In this document: positions 35,340-45,310 of the stretch, in pieces | Position numbering within the stretch: the first letter of the stretch is position 1 | Layout of the letters: the number at the start of each line of letters is the position of its first letter | Origin: Bipolaris cookei | Lineage: Eukaryota > Ascomycota > Dothideomycetes > Pleosporales > Pleosporaceae | Direction of reading: 5' to 3' | Assembly: GCA_002286855.1 (NCBI GenBank) | Contig: NRSV01000033.1 | Coordinates: 62,001-126,000, forward strand | DNA length: 64,000 nt | The notes under the pieces: model-generated | Seen by the model: the letters and a program-made list of their open reading frames with translations, nothing else | What the model was told of the DNA's origin: nothing | The model's database searches: none | Program-made: the position numbers and the translations under genes

Positions 35340-35447
35340 ATGCTTGAAAACCACACTCCCGATGCAGATCGCTGCTGGCTGCCTTGTCCAGGTGATGACC
35401 TGGAAGAAGACCAGTGTGACTGCTGTTCTTGCAATGGGCACCGATGA
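35340..35447 (+). CDS. candidate 35-aa Cys-rich peptide
   Basis: A short frame follows a leader-like, CA-rich stretch and starts with CCCCAATGC. It encodes 35 aa with six Cys in the last 24 residues: RCWLPC, then an acidic linker (PGDDLEEDQ) and CDCCSC before the end. The CxCCxC cluster recalls metallothionein-type metal binding. It is too short to exclude chance, and no family is recognised. It lies 172 bp from the stop codon of the converging ribokinase gene. Confidence 0.25.
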   Translation: MLENHTPDADRCWLPCPGDDLEEDQCDCCSCNGHR

Positions 35448-35618
35448 GATATGGAAATGGAGATATGTGAAGCTTCGTTCGAGAGCAGTTTGGACTCTAG
35501 GATATACTGGCTAAGAATAGAGTTATCAGTGTGAATATATCATGCATATTCCCCATAATGTTTCACTTTTGGTCGACATATCTGAATCCGCTCGTCGTAG
35601 CCACAAATTCTCCATTAT

Positions 35619-36660
35619 TCATGACTCTGGGACTTCATCAGCCCATGGAATACTTGACTGCGCGCCCTCTCTCTGCACAGTCATTGACGCAGCTCTATTC
35701 GCCTGCGCGATGGCAGCGTCAAGGTCGAAGTCAGCACCTTTTGCGATAGCCTTCCAGCGTGCTACAGCAACGGTATAAGCGCCAGCAAACGTGTCGCCGG
35801 CAGCCGTCGTGTCAACGACTTGGACCTTGCGTGCTGGCACAATGACACCTTGCTGAGACGAAGCCTGCTGTTTTGCTGTTTTGTAAAAGACACCCTGTTG
35901 CATCCCGTAAGTAAAAGCTCTCCATCAACTCACAAAGACATGAAAGAAAACTCACCTCTCCCCCAAGAGTAATAATCACATTTTTCACACCCCTCGCAAT
36001 GAAAATCGCCGCAACCTCATCCCAATTGGATGGCTTCTCAATGCCACTGAGAATCGCAGCTTCTGTCTCATTAACAATGAGATGGCCCAGCCCCTGATAC
36101 GCCTCCATTGGCAACGGTATCGCAGGCGCAGGATTAATAATAGTCTCTACCCCCTTCCTCCGTGCAACAGCCATATTATGCAGCACAACCTGCAACGGCA
36201 ACTCGAGCTGGAACAGCGCAACACTCGCATCATCATCCACCAGATCCTTGACGGCTACATACTCATTCGCACCAGGATTAAACATGATTCGATTCTCTCC
36301 CGTGCCCGTCTCAACCACAATGACAGCCACACCCGTCTTCTTTCCGGGTAGAATCTCCACTTTGTCGGTGTTAAGACCATCGTCTCGCAGTGCTTTTAAA
36401 AACGACTGGTGGAATTCATCTTGGCCAACTGCACCTACCATGCGCACCTCGACGTCGGAAGTTTGCGAGGCAATGACTTGGGTTTTTGTGCGTGAGAGGC
36501 GGGCGCAGGCGACGGCTTGATTGGCGCCTTTGCCGCCCCAGCCGATGTTGAAGGATTCGCTGGCGAGGGTTTCCCCTGCGACGGGGACACGGTGGGTGCG
36601 TGTGACAAGGTCGACGTTTAGAGAGCCGATTACAGAGATTACGGCTTGCGTAGAAGACAT
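35619..36660 (-). CDS. RBK1: ribokinase
   Basis: Two exons, 35956-36660 and 35619-35894 (326 aa), with a 61-nt GT..AG intron that joins LGGE to GVFYKTA. PfkB-family motifs are complete: VIGSLNVDLVTRT at the N-terminus, the GWGGKGANQAVACARL signature (about residues 40-55), NETEAAIL in the middle, and DTTAAGDTFAGAY (with the catalytic Asp in AAGD) near residue 265. Ribokinase phosphorylates D-ribose at O5 with ATP, feeding the pentose phosphate pathway. Length is normal. The symbol is given by analogy with yeast. It is a cytosolic housekeeping gene unrelated to its neighbours. Confidence 0.93.
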
Positions 36661-36956
36661 TCTTGCGAATGGTCGGTTGTTGATTTTTAAGTGACGTTCT
36701 TATGGTTGGTTGGTGATGGAGATGACGTTGGTAGGATGTGGTGAGGCTCTTCGGGCTGCCTGTGGATGGCGCTATTTTAGGTAGGCTAGCCGAGCCCATG
36801 GAGAATTGGACTTGTGTTCAGGTTTGCTATTGCATCAGGACACGTTGAATACATATTTAGAATGTGAATTCACGTTGAGAAGTGTTGAAACGGTAAAAAT
36901 AAGACATGGAATCATATGGTATCTCATTGCTGGCATTGTAGTAGTCCGCCTAGGAG

Positions 36957-38069
36957 TTACTTGCTGCGCTTGTAGATCTTTTGGAGGAAAATCTCGAAGA
37001 TGTCCTTCTTCAGGCCCTCGCTCTCATCAACCTTGGCAATCTTGGCCCTCAGATCGGCAACGCGCTCCTCCTCCCACTGCTCATAAAACTCCTTGAGCTT
37101 GAGCTCATGGTACAGCTCTTTGACCTTGGCCTCCTTCTGAGAATCCTTCTGACCATAGTTCTCGTCGAGCAGCTTCCGTTGCTCAGGATTGGCCTTTTTC
37201 AAGGCCTGGTTGATGATCCATGAACATTTGTTGTCCATGATGTCGGTTCCAATCTTGCCAAGAACCGAAGGGTCAGCGAAGGCATCGAGGTAGTCATCTT
37301 GAGCTTGGAAGTACTCGCCCATAGGGATAAGAATGTCCTCGGCGGTTTTCAGGTTCTTTGGTGTGGCAGCGCCAGAGTAGTAGAGAGCCAGGGCAACGGG
37401 GAGGTAGAAGGAGTAGTACGCAGTCTTGTAAATGACAATGAATGTGAACTTGTCTAGGCTGAAGTTGTCGAGATTGACATCATCCTCTGGAGCAGTCAGG
37501 AGATCGCAAAGCTGACCACACTCGGTCTGGAAGGTGACCTCGTGGAACAGCTCAACGATGTCGACGTAGCTCTTCTCCTGACGGAAGTGCTTCTTAAGTA
37601 GTACGTAGATGGAGCCCTCGAGCATGAAAGCGTCGTTGATGGCAATCGTGCCAACCTTGGGCACAAGGTACCAGCAAGGGCTTCCACGACGCGTCTTGGA
37701 AGAGTCCATAATGTCGTCAGAGACGAGGAAAAAGGCTTGAAGAAGTTCAATCATCCATCCTAGAAGAGCAGCGCGGAAGTACTCTTCAGAAGAGGGGTCG
37801 AGCGTCTTGCCCTGGAGGATGGACGTCGTGTCAATGACGGACATTCCCCGGTTGCATTTTCCGCCGACTGTGTTGTAGTCGAGCGACTGTTCGGTTTGGC
37901 GTGGTGAGAATCATGGACCCTGAAGACGTTCACTGTCTGGTGGGGCAGGACGTACCTTTGTGAACCAATCAAGAGGCTGCTGGGGCAGCTTGTATTGTTT
38001 GCAATGGTCCTGCAGGTCCGCGACAATGCGTGGCCATACACTCTCAAACTCTTTTATTGTGGTCGGCAT
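36957..38069 (-). CDS. ERG20: farnesyl diphosphate synthase
   Basis: Two exons, 37956-38069 and 36957-37886 (347 aa); the 69-nt intron is GT..AG. The first Asp-rich motif DDIMD is at residues 95-99, preceded by FF at 90-91, the chain-length floor typical of FPP synthase. The second Asp-rich motif is DDYLD. SLDYNTVGGKCNRGMSVID and KCSWIINQAL are typical. The enzyme condenses IPP with DMAPP and GPP to make farnesyl-PP for ergosterol, dolichol, ubiquinone and prenylation. The frame is open upstream to about 38201 but only a GTG is available there, so the ATG of MPTTIKEFESVW was chosen. It is divergent from CDC23. Confidence 0.95.
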
Positions 38070-38331
38070 CTTGATGGTAGAAGGTGGCTTACGGAACCAA
38101 GATGAGAGGGGCAGCAGTAAATGTTGATGGAGGCGGTGTCTAGTTGTAGTCTGGGAGTCTGCCGGGAAAAGGTTAAGCCGGGCAATTGGTTGCTGCCCCA
38201 CCGCTACGTACCCGAAACTAGCAACTCGACAACAACGCGTGCATCGGTCACCGAAACTTGACCGTAATCACCGTGGTATATAGATGAATTGGGTCCAAGT
38301 CAGCGATACCCTGTTTTCGTCTTGATTCGTC
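38070..38331. promoter_or_regulatory. divergent promoter ERG20 / CDC23
   Basis: Only 262 bp separate the two start codons. TATATAG occurs at 38277-38283, about 50 bp before the CDC23 ATG. Confidence 0.6.
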
Positions 38332-40334
38332 ATGGGCACCTTATCGCAGGCTGACGAGGCCCAGCTCAAGGCCCAGCTCCAGGACGCCGTCATTAGCTGC
38401 AGCGAGCGCTGCCTCTACCACTCGGCCAAATGGTGCGTACTGGCCTTGGGTGATGTCTTCCGGGCGCGTGTATACTGATGTTGACAAGGGCTGCAGAACT
38501 GCTCGACTCTCTCCCCTCGCCTGACGACGATGATGGCTCAGACACGGATGTCGACTCGCCCATGTCTGACGCTCATCAGCCACCAACACCAACACCTGTG
38601 CCTAAAGACGCTACTGAAGCGCGCCTAGAAGCACGTGAAGCGCACAAGTTCCTCCTTGCAAAAACATACTTTGACTGTCGCGAATACGATCGATGTGCCG
38701 CCGTCTTTCTCCCGGGGCTCTTGCCCAAGGGCGCGTCGCATCCTTCTTCGACCCCAACGTCAAAGTCAAAGTCGGCCAAGGGAAAGGCCACCATGTTTAC
38801 GCCAACAAAGGGAAAGCTGTCCAATGATACAGCCAAAGGCATCAGCCAGAAGTCGCTCTTCCTGGCCCTGTATGCCAAGTACATTGCGGGTGAAAAGCGC
38901 ATGAATGAGGACAGCGAGATGATACTGGGCCCCCAAGATGGAGGCGTCACCATGAACAAAGAGCTGCCAGTTGTTTCCGCTGTCCTGGACGAGTGGTTCA
39001 GAGACCTCCCCAACAGTGGGCGACAACCACAGGGCTGGCTCGAGTATCTGTACGGCATGGTGCTGGCTAAGGGAAAGAACGAGCAGCTCGCCATTGACTA
39101 TCTGGTCAAGAGTCTTCATCAATACACGTACAATTGGGGTGCATGGCAAGAGCTGCAGGCACTGCTCAGCACTACCGAAGATCTCAACCGAATCGTCGCG
39201 CGTCTACCACAAAATCTCATGACCTTCATCTTCCATGTCACATCCTCGCAGGAGCTATACGTCGTCAGCGAGCAGATACACTCGTCGCTGTCGCAGATTC
39301 TCACCATTTTTCCCACTTCGGCCTTTCTCAAGACGCAACGCGCTCTACTCCACTACCACAACAAGGACTTTGATGATGCCGAACAAATTTTCTCCGACCT
39401 CCTCATCTCCGATCCCTACCGGGTGGACCATTTAGACAACTACTCCAACATACTTTATGTCATGGGCATGCGACCCAAGCTTGCATTCTTAGCGCAGCTG
39501 GCCACTTCCACGGACAAGTTTCGTCCAGAGACGTGCTGTGTGGTGGGCAACTACTATTCGCTCAAATCTGAGCACGAAAAGGCTGTCATGTACTTTCGTA
39601 GAGCTCTCACGCTTGATCGCACCTTTTTATCAGCATGGACATTAATGGGTCATGAGTTCGTTGAGATGAAGAACACCCATGCCGCCATTGAATCGTACCG
39701 ACGGGCTGTCGATGTCAACCGCAAAGACTATCGTGCATGGTACGGTTTGGGACAAACGTATGAAGTTCTGGAAATGCATTCGTATGCGCTCTTTTACCAC
39801 CAACGCGCCGCTGCGTTACGGCCGTACGATCCAAAGCTCTGGATGGCTGTTGGACAATGCTTTGGCAAAGTTGGCAAAGTTATGAACGGAATACGGTCCT
39901 ACAAGCGTGCATTGGTCGCTGGTTCCTACTATGACGCAGGCGTTGGTACATCGTTCGGTAGTGGCGAAGTCTCTGCACTTGCCGGAGGCGTCTTGGATCC
40001 CGATGTGCTGTACCACATTGCGCTGCTGTATGAGCGCATAAATAATATGAATGAGTGCGCAGCATATATGGAGCTTGTCCTTGCACAGGAGGAAGGCCCC
40101 GACTATGAAGAAGCCGGGATGGAGGGCGCAGGCGGTGTTGGTGTAACTGCTACAACAAGCAAGGCCAGGCTGTGGCTCGCACGTTGGGAGTATATGCGTG
40201 GCATGTACCAAAGGGCAATGGAGCTTGCAAACGAGCTTTGCCAAGACGGCGTGGAAGTCGAGGATGCAAAAGCACTTGTACGAGACATCAGAGCACGCAT
40301 GGAACGAGCAGGGGAAGAAGAAGAAGCAGGTTGA
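38332..40334 (+). CDS. CDC23: anaphase-promoting complex subunit 8 (Cdc23)
   Basis: Two exons, 38332-38432 and 38489-40334 (648 aa); the splice joins AKW to AAELLDSLP. The N-terminal part (residues 1-150) matches the APC8 N-terminal domain (EARLEAREAHKFLLAKTYFD; ALYAKYIAGEKR) with a fungal Ser/Pro/Lys insert (residues about 90-130). From about residue 190 TPR repeats follow, including YSNILYVMGMRPKLAFLAQL, CCVVGNYYSLKSEHEKAVMY and DYRAWYGLGQTYEVLEMHSY, the strongest Cdc23 signatures. The APC/C is a ubiquitin ligase that triggers anaphase and mitotic exit; Cdc23 is a TPR scaffold subunit. The C-terminus is acidic. A Gly/Val/Thr-rich insert (near residue 590) breaks the last repeats. Confidence 0.94.
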
Positions 40335-42954
40335 AAGGGATCTGGTGTATAGGGACTCAGTGAGCATTTCCAGGCGTACAGGTATGATACCCAAGCGAAA
40401 AACTACCATTTCTTGGACTTTTATCTAAATGCCCTCACACATTACTATCACTCGCTTTGGTGTTGAACTTTACCTGACGTTTGGTTGATTCATATGACAA
40501 GAAAAACAACATTTCCAGAAAATGGCCCTGCTTGCAATGTTGACGGTACATACAGCTGCGGGCCCTGGAAATGGTTAGTACTGAGACATGACCTAGTTCT
40601 ATCCTTCTATTTCACCATTACCGCACTGTCTGTGAGGCATCTACTTTGCCAATGTTACGCGGCTCTCGAAAAAAGCAAATCAAAAGACTTACATTGAAAC
40701 TTTTAATACGGCCTACACTGCATTAGTGAAAAGCCTCAACAGTCTTTTAGCATGTTGACTGGTCAAAAGTTCCGACTAATTGCAGCGTCTTCGGCTTTAA
40801 GTACGGTATCCTATTGAACCCCTTACGCGACATTACTCTATACCAAAAGAGTATGAAGATTATTGAACTGCCTTAATGTTAACACTCGTATGTTAGTTTC
40901 GGCTCTCCAGTCAAAAGATTATTTAGATATGATAACTTAGATACGACAGCGCATACATCTGAATTTTGGGTCGATAGCTGTCCGTGAGGATATACTTCAT
41001 GTGTGCAGAATTTCAGGTTAAAAGCCTAGTACAGACTACACCAGACTGTTCTCTGCACTCAATCAGTAGAAGATTCATCCAATTATCATCAAAATCACCA
41101 ATCTTGAGCCAATCATCGTTTCTGTTCACGTAGCTATTATTAGAATCAATACAGGCACTGCAGAACCAAGAAGAAGAAAAAAAGCTCACTGTACTTAGAC
41201 CCAGTGAGCATGTTTACCCACTGGAAACCGGCTTACTACCGCCAAGCGCTAGGTGACCTTACACAGTACACCCTACATGGTGTGTATACGTTTGGATGTA
41301 CAGTATACACAAGCGAGCACCGCTTCGCAAAAGCAACTCCTAGCCCGCCCCGACAAAAAAAGCAAATACTCCGGTTCAAGGGAAGCAGGAATATCCGTGC
41401 CCATTCTCTCTTTCCAGCAACAGCGCCAAAAACGAGCCCCGCAACTGCAGAGATTCCCCAGCCGGATCTATCCTCCGACAAGAAACGGCTTCCCTCTCTC
41501 ACCCTTTTCTACCTATCAAAAAAGATGTTCTAAACCACATTTCTATGCAAATCCTACATTATTAGGTTCTAATGGTCTCATGTACCATAAACACCTCTCA
41601 GAATGCCGATTCCATCCCAGGCTTCACCTTGGCGCCAACATGTGCCAACCACACCTATTTGTGCTAAACCTCCAACGGCCCGTCCCTACGAAACAAGGAT
41701 CAGTATGCACATGCGGATGCGGGTGTGTAGGGGGACACACGGCGTGCTGATGCGCATGCTGCGGGGTAAAATGGTTGCTTTTTTTCCCTTTTCTTCGCGT
41801 CAGTGTAGTTAAGGTGTTTGCACACGTAGTAGCACAACAACCACTTGTTGAGGTTTGAAGACTAAGGAGTTGGTCAGGGGATGTAATCAGATTATCGAGG
41901 GACGGGTATATTTAAAGTGTAGTGAGTAAATTTCGGGGGGGGAGGGGTTTAGGATTGCAGTTTTGGAGAAAAGACTCCGTACAACGGGTAAGCGGTAGTG
42001 TGCGCACTTGGTCGACGCAAGGTTGCTTTTGAATCGATAACGTGCCCTGCGTACGCCACGCTATGGGGTTTGTTTTTCGAGATCATTTGTTCGTTTGTGA
42101 GAAGAGGAATAGATGGAAACTGCGGTTATACGAGCAATGGCTAGCTGAAATTTTGTCGCTTGCATGTGCTATTGATACGAATGTTTTTTTTGCTGGATTC
42201 ACCGGAAGGAAGGTTCAGTCAATCAAATCATTTGCACCAAGCGTGGTACATCTGTGTGAAATTATTGAGGAGGGTCCGAAATGCATGTCAGATTGTTGTT
42301 TTGTAAGGGTCCATCAACGGTACGGAAGAGTGTAGAGTTGGCTGCTTGTCTGGTACAGCGGAGTACAGGGTTCTTACATCACTTTCTTGTCTGCTACTAG
42401 ATGTCTAGACTGCCAAGAACTACTGAAGTAAAGTAAAAAACACCATTTTCTATGTAGCCCAGATGTCTTGACCGACGAGATCAACTTGCTACCTTCTTTC
42501 TACGCAGTAGACCCTGCCACAGTTCCTAAGGGTGTATCAAGTGGCCATACAGGCCCTCTACCACAAAATCTAGACCGGCATGATGCAGACGTACCATATG
42601 GCAATCGACCGAGTCTTTTCACCGCCTCTTGTCACCATTACCGGAACGATATGGTAGTGGTGGGGACTGTAGAGATGAGCATTGCATATTCTGTATTTGT
42701 TGATTCTGAAGTTACCAATCAAGGCTAGAGGCTGAAAAGGAAAAAAAAGCCAGCATACGCATCTTGTAGAGAGTCGAAGAAATATAAATACTTGCTCTAT
42801 AGTCACTGTAAAGAAAGAAACACAAGCAACATCTTACACCCTCACATCATCACTCCCACTCTTCTTCTAACACATCCAAGTCAGTCTCTCCATCTCACAG
42901 TAATCCGTGCCCTTCTAATCCCGACACACTCAGATTTTCAAACAACAACCGACC
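40335..42954. other. intergenic, 2.6 kb
   Basis: The longest gene-free stretch in the window. Short frames (41253-41750, 42042-42335, 42468-42728) have no supporting features. The right end is the leader of the lectin gene, with a CT/CA-rich stretch before the ATG. No repeat or RNA gene recognised. Confidence 0.5.
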
Positions 42955-43992
42955 ATGGGTTCCATGCCAATCGCCATGCGCTCCTGGATCTCGGTCGAGT
43001 CCTGGGGCCCCGACCGCCTCGACCTCGTCGGCATCGGCACAGACAACCAAATGTACCGCAAGCAATTCGACCGGGGCCAAGGCGGGTGGAAGCCCTCTGG
43101 TTCCTCATGGGAAGCACTCGACGGCAAGTTCATGCAGATCCCCGGTGCCATTTCCTGGAGCCACGGTCGCCTCGACATCTTCGGTATCGGTTTGGACAGA
43201 CACATGTACCACAAGGCGTGGGGCAACCACCGCAAGACGGGTGGAACGTGGATCAACAGCAAGTGGCAGCGTACCGACGGTGAGCTCAAGAGCCAGCCTG
43301 TGCCCGTATCTTGGGGCAATGGACGCATCGATATCTTTGCCATCGGCATGGACGACCAGATGTATCGCAAGGTCTATGGAGGGAAGTGGGAGCCAGATGG
43401 CTGGGAACCACTGACTGGCAAGTTCAAGAGCCCCCCAGCAGCAGTTTCGTGGGGTAGCGACAGACTAGACGTCTTTGGTATTGGGTTGGACAATCAAATG
43501 TACCACCGGGCCTTTGAAAACAATGCTTGGACTACGCCTGGCTGGACTGGAATGACTGGTACTTTCAAGAGCCCGCCGGCTGCTGTCTCGTGGGGCCCGG
43601 GTAGGCTGGACGTCTTTGGTATCGGCATGGATGATCAAATGTACCACAGGACGTTCGATAAGGGTAAATGGTTGACTGGCTGGCAAGGAATGGGTGGCAA
43701 GTTCAAGAGCACCCCCTCGGTTGTCTCGTGGGGCGAGGGACGCCTCGATGCTTTCGGCATTGGCATGGATGACCAGATGTACCACAAGGCATTCGACAAC
43801 AACCAATGGCTGGGTGACTGGAAGGGAATGACTGGCAAGTTCAAGGCTGCTCCAGCTGCCGTCTCATGGGGCAGAAAACGCATCGATGTTTTCGGCATCG
43901 GACTAGACGATGCAGTTTGGCAGCAGTACTACACTGACGACAAGTGGTCTGGCCAGTTTGTGAGTTTTGGCGGAAAGTTCAAGACTTTCTAG
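42955..43992 (+). CDS. seven-repeat PLL-type beta-propeller lectin-like protein
   Basis: Single exon, 345 aa, no signal peptide and no membrane segment. The protein consists of seven tandem repeats of 46-52 residues, each beginning with SWG or SWS followed by a gap and RLDxFGIGxDxQMYH. The conserved Ser of each falls at residues 16, 68, 119, 165, 212, 258 and 304. This repeat is the one I know from bacterial PLL lectins (Photorhabdus; DUF346-type) that fold as seven-bladed propellers and bind fucose or related glycans. Related proteins occur in some fungi. By analogy this is a cytoplasmic or unconventionally secreted lectin, perhaps a defence protein; ligand binding is not demonstrated. Repeats 4-6 are the most alike, suggesting recent duplication. 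Confidence 0.85.
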   Translation: MGSMPIAMRSWISVESWGPDRLDLVGIGTDNQMYRKQFDRGQGGWKPSGSSWEALDGKFMQIPGAISWSHGRLDIFGIGLDRHMYHKAWGNHRKTGGTWINSKWQRTDGELKSQPVPVSWGNGRIDIFAIGMDDQMYRKVYGGKWEPDGWEPLTGKFKSPPAAVSWGSDRLDVFGIGLDNQMYHRAFENNAWTTPGWTGMTGTFKSPPAAVSWGPGRLDVFGIGMDDQMYHRTFDKGKWLTGWQGMGGKFKSTPSVVSWGEGRLDAFGIGMDDQMYHKAFDNNQWLGDWKGMTGKFKAAPAAVSWGRKRIDVFGIGLDDAVWQQYYTDDKWSGQFVSFGGKFKTF

Positions 43993-44110
43993 ATGGTTGT
44001 CATCTGTTATGCAACTTGATCCTTACTAGAGGATTTACAAGCTTAGCATAGGGCTATTTCTTGTCCACACTACAAGACTGTTGATAGCAATGAAACATAT
44101 GACTTTGTCT

Positions 44111-44809
44111 CTACTTTACCCTACCGCTTCTCCCCCAACCCCCTTCCAGCATCAAAACTGTCGGCCCATAATCCCTCTTTACCCCCGTCTCCCAATCAAC
44201 CCTCCACCTACCCCCTTCCTCCCTCCCCTCCTCCTCCTCCTCCTTCTCCCCCACAAACCGATACGTCCTCACCTCCGCAAGCCCAAACCGCCTCCCCCCA
44301 ACCAGATACCCCTTAAATCCCTTATGCGTAATCAAAAAAACATTCTCGTATCCCTCCTCCCCCTCCACCAACTCCTTCACCCGCCTCCTCACCCTCTCTG
44401 CACGAGCCACAGCCTCCACCTCGCTATACCCATCGTAATCCCACTCCTCGCGACAACTCGAGAAATCGAATTGTGGGAATTTCGCCTCGAGATCACGGCG
44501 CGAGGAGCCCTGGTTACACGAACTAGTGTCGTGGGTTTCGCGGAGATCGGGCCAGATGTGTGCGGGGATGGGTGTCGTGGGAGAGGAAGGGGTGGAGGAT
44601 TGGGAGGAGAGAAAGGGAAACATGTTTAGGGCTGTTTGAATGGTGCGGGTTAAGGGGGATATAAGGACGAGGTCGGGGTGTGCGGGGAGGTGCTTGTGTT
44701 TAGTTGCGTAGTGTCCGGATTTTGTCAAGGGCGGGTTGCGGTGAGGATAGTTGGGGTGGGTGTTGTGGAGGGCTTCGCCGTGACGGACTATGTGGATTAG
44801 TGGGGGCAT
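44111..44809 (-). CDS. histidine phosphatase family protein
   Basis: Single exon, 232 aa. The catalytic RHG motif is at the start (IHIVRHGEALHNT), followed by the DLVLISPLTRTIQTA helix, an RETHDTSSCNQGS segment and the second catalytic His in FLITHKGF. This is the phosphoglycerate-mutase-like branch of the histidine phosphatase superfamily. The fungal relatives are small cytosolic phosphatases of unknown substrate. A Glu-rich loop (GEKEEEEEGREEGG) lies near residue 195. It ends 119 bp from the lectin's stop codon, in convergent orientation. Confidence 0.9.
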   Translation of the reverse strand: MPPLIHIVRHGEALHNTHPNYPHRNPPLTKSGHYATKHKHLPAHPDLVLISPLTRTIQTALNMFPFLSSQSSTPSSPTTPIPAHIWPDLRETHDTSSCNQGSSRRDLEAKFPQFDFSSCREEWDYDGYSEVEAVARAERVRRRVKELVEGEEGYENVFLITHKGFKGYLVGGRRFGLAEVRTYRFVGEKEEEEEGREEGGRWRVDWETGVKRDYGPTVLMLEGGWGRSGRVK

Positions 44810-45310
44810 GGTGATTTGGGAAGATGAATGAGGCTGTGTAGGTTACATTGGGTGGAAGGTTGAGTCTAGATAGGCATGCCGATGAATACTCAAGTCAGGG
44901 ATGACGTAGTGCTGTGGGGATCCATTACTTTTCAAAACTTGTTGCATATTTGGGTAGTTGTTCTAGTTACAGCAGTACCTATAGCACCCAAAAGTCCACT
45001 CCAGTACTCACAAAAAATATGTGATTGTTCGAAAGCTAGTATGCAAGATACGACAAAATTATGTTGGGAAGATGTACGTGCAGAGCAGTAAAAAGTGTCC
45101 ATTGTGTATGAGTGCTAGCCTCTATATTATGCAGAATGAAGAAAAGGTAACCAATTGTACACATATAAACATGATCCATGATCGCTAAATGATCTTAACC
45201 AGCGTAACAAAAACAAGTGCTATATATGTTTTCCAATCACCCCAAAAACGCCGCGACATGTAATACAAAGGCCTCACAATGCCAATAGTCACTGGAAAGA
45301 ATACATCTTC
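44810..45310. other. intergenic
   Basis: Promoter of the phosphatase gene and 3' flank of the 825-aa gene. Nothing else seen. Confidence 0.55.

Noticed and set aside
37911..38201. N-terminal extension of farnesyl diphosphate synthase that would look like a mitochondrial presequence
   Set aside because: The frame is open, but the only upstream start is a GTG; the ATG at 38069 matches the family start.
40335..42954. Transposon or RIP-mutated relic in the longest gene-free interval
   Set aside because: No terminal repeats, no transposase-like frame and no strong AT shift visible by eye.
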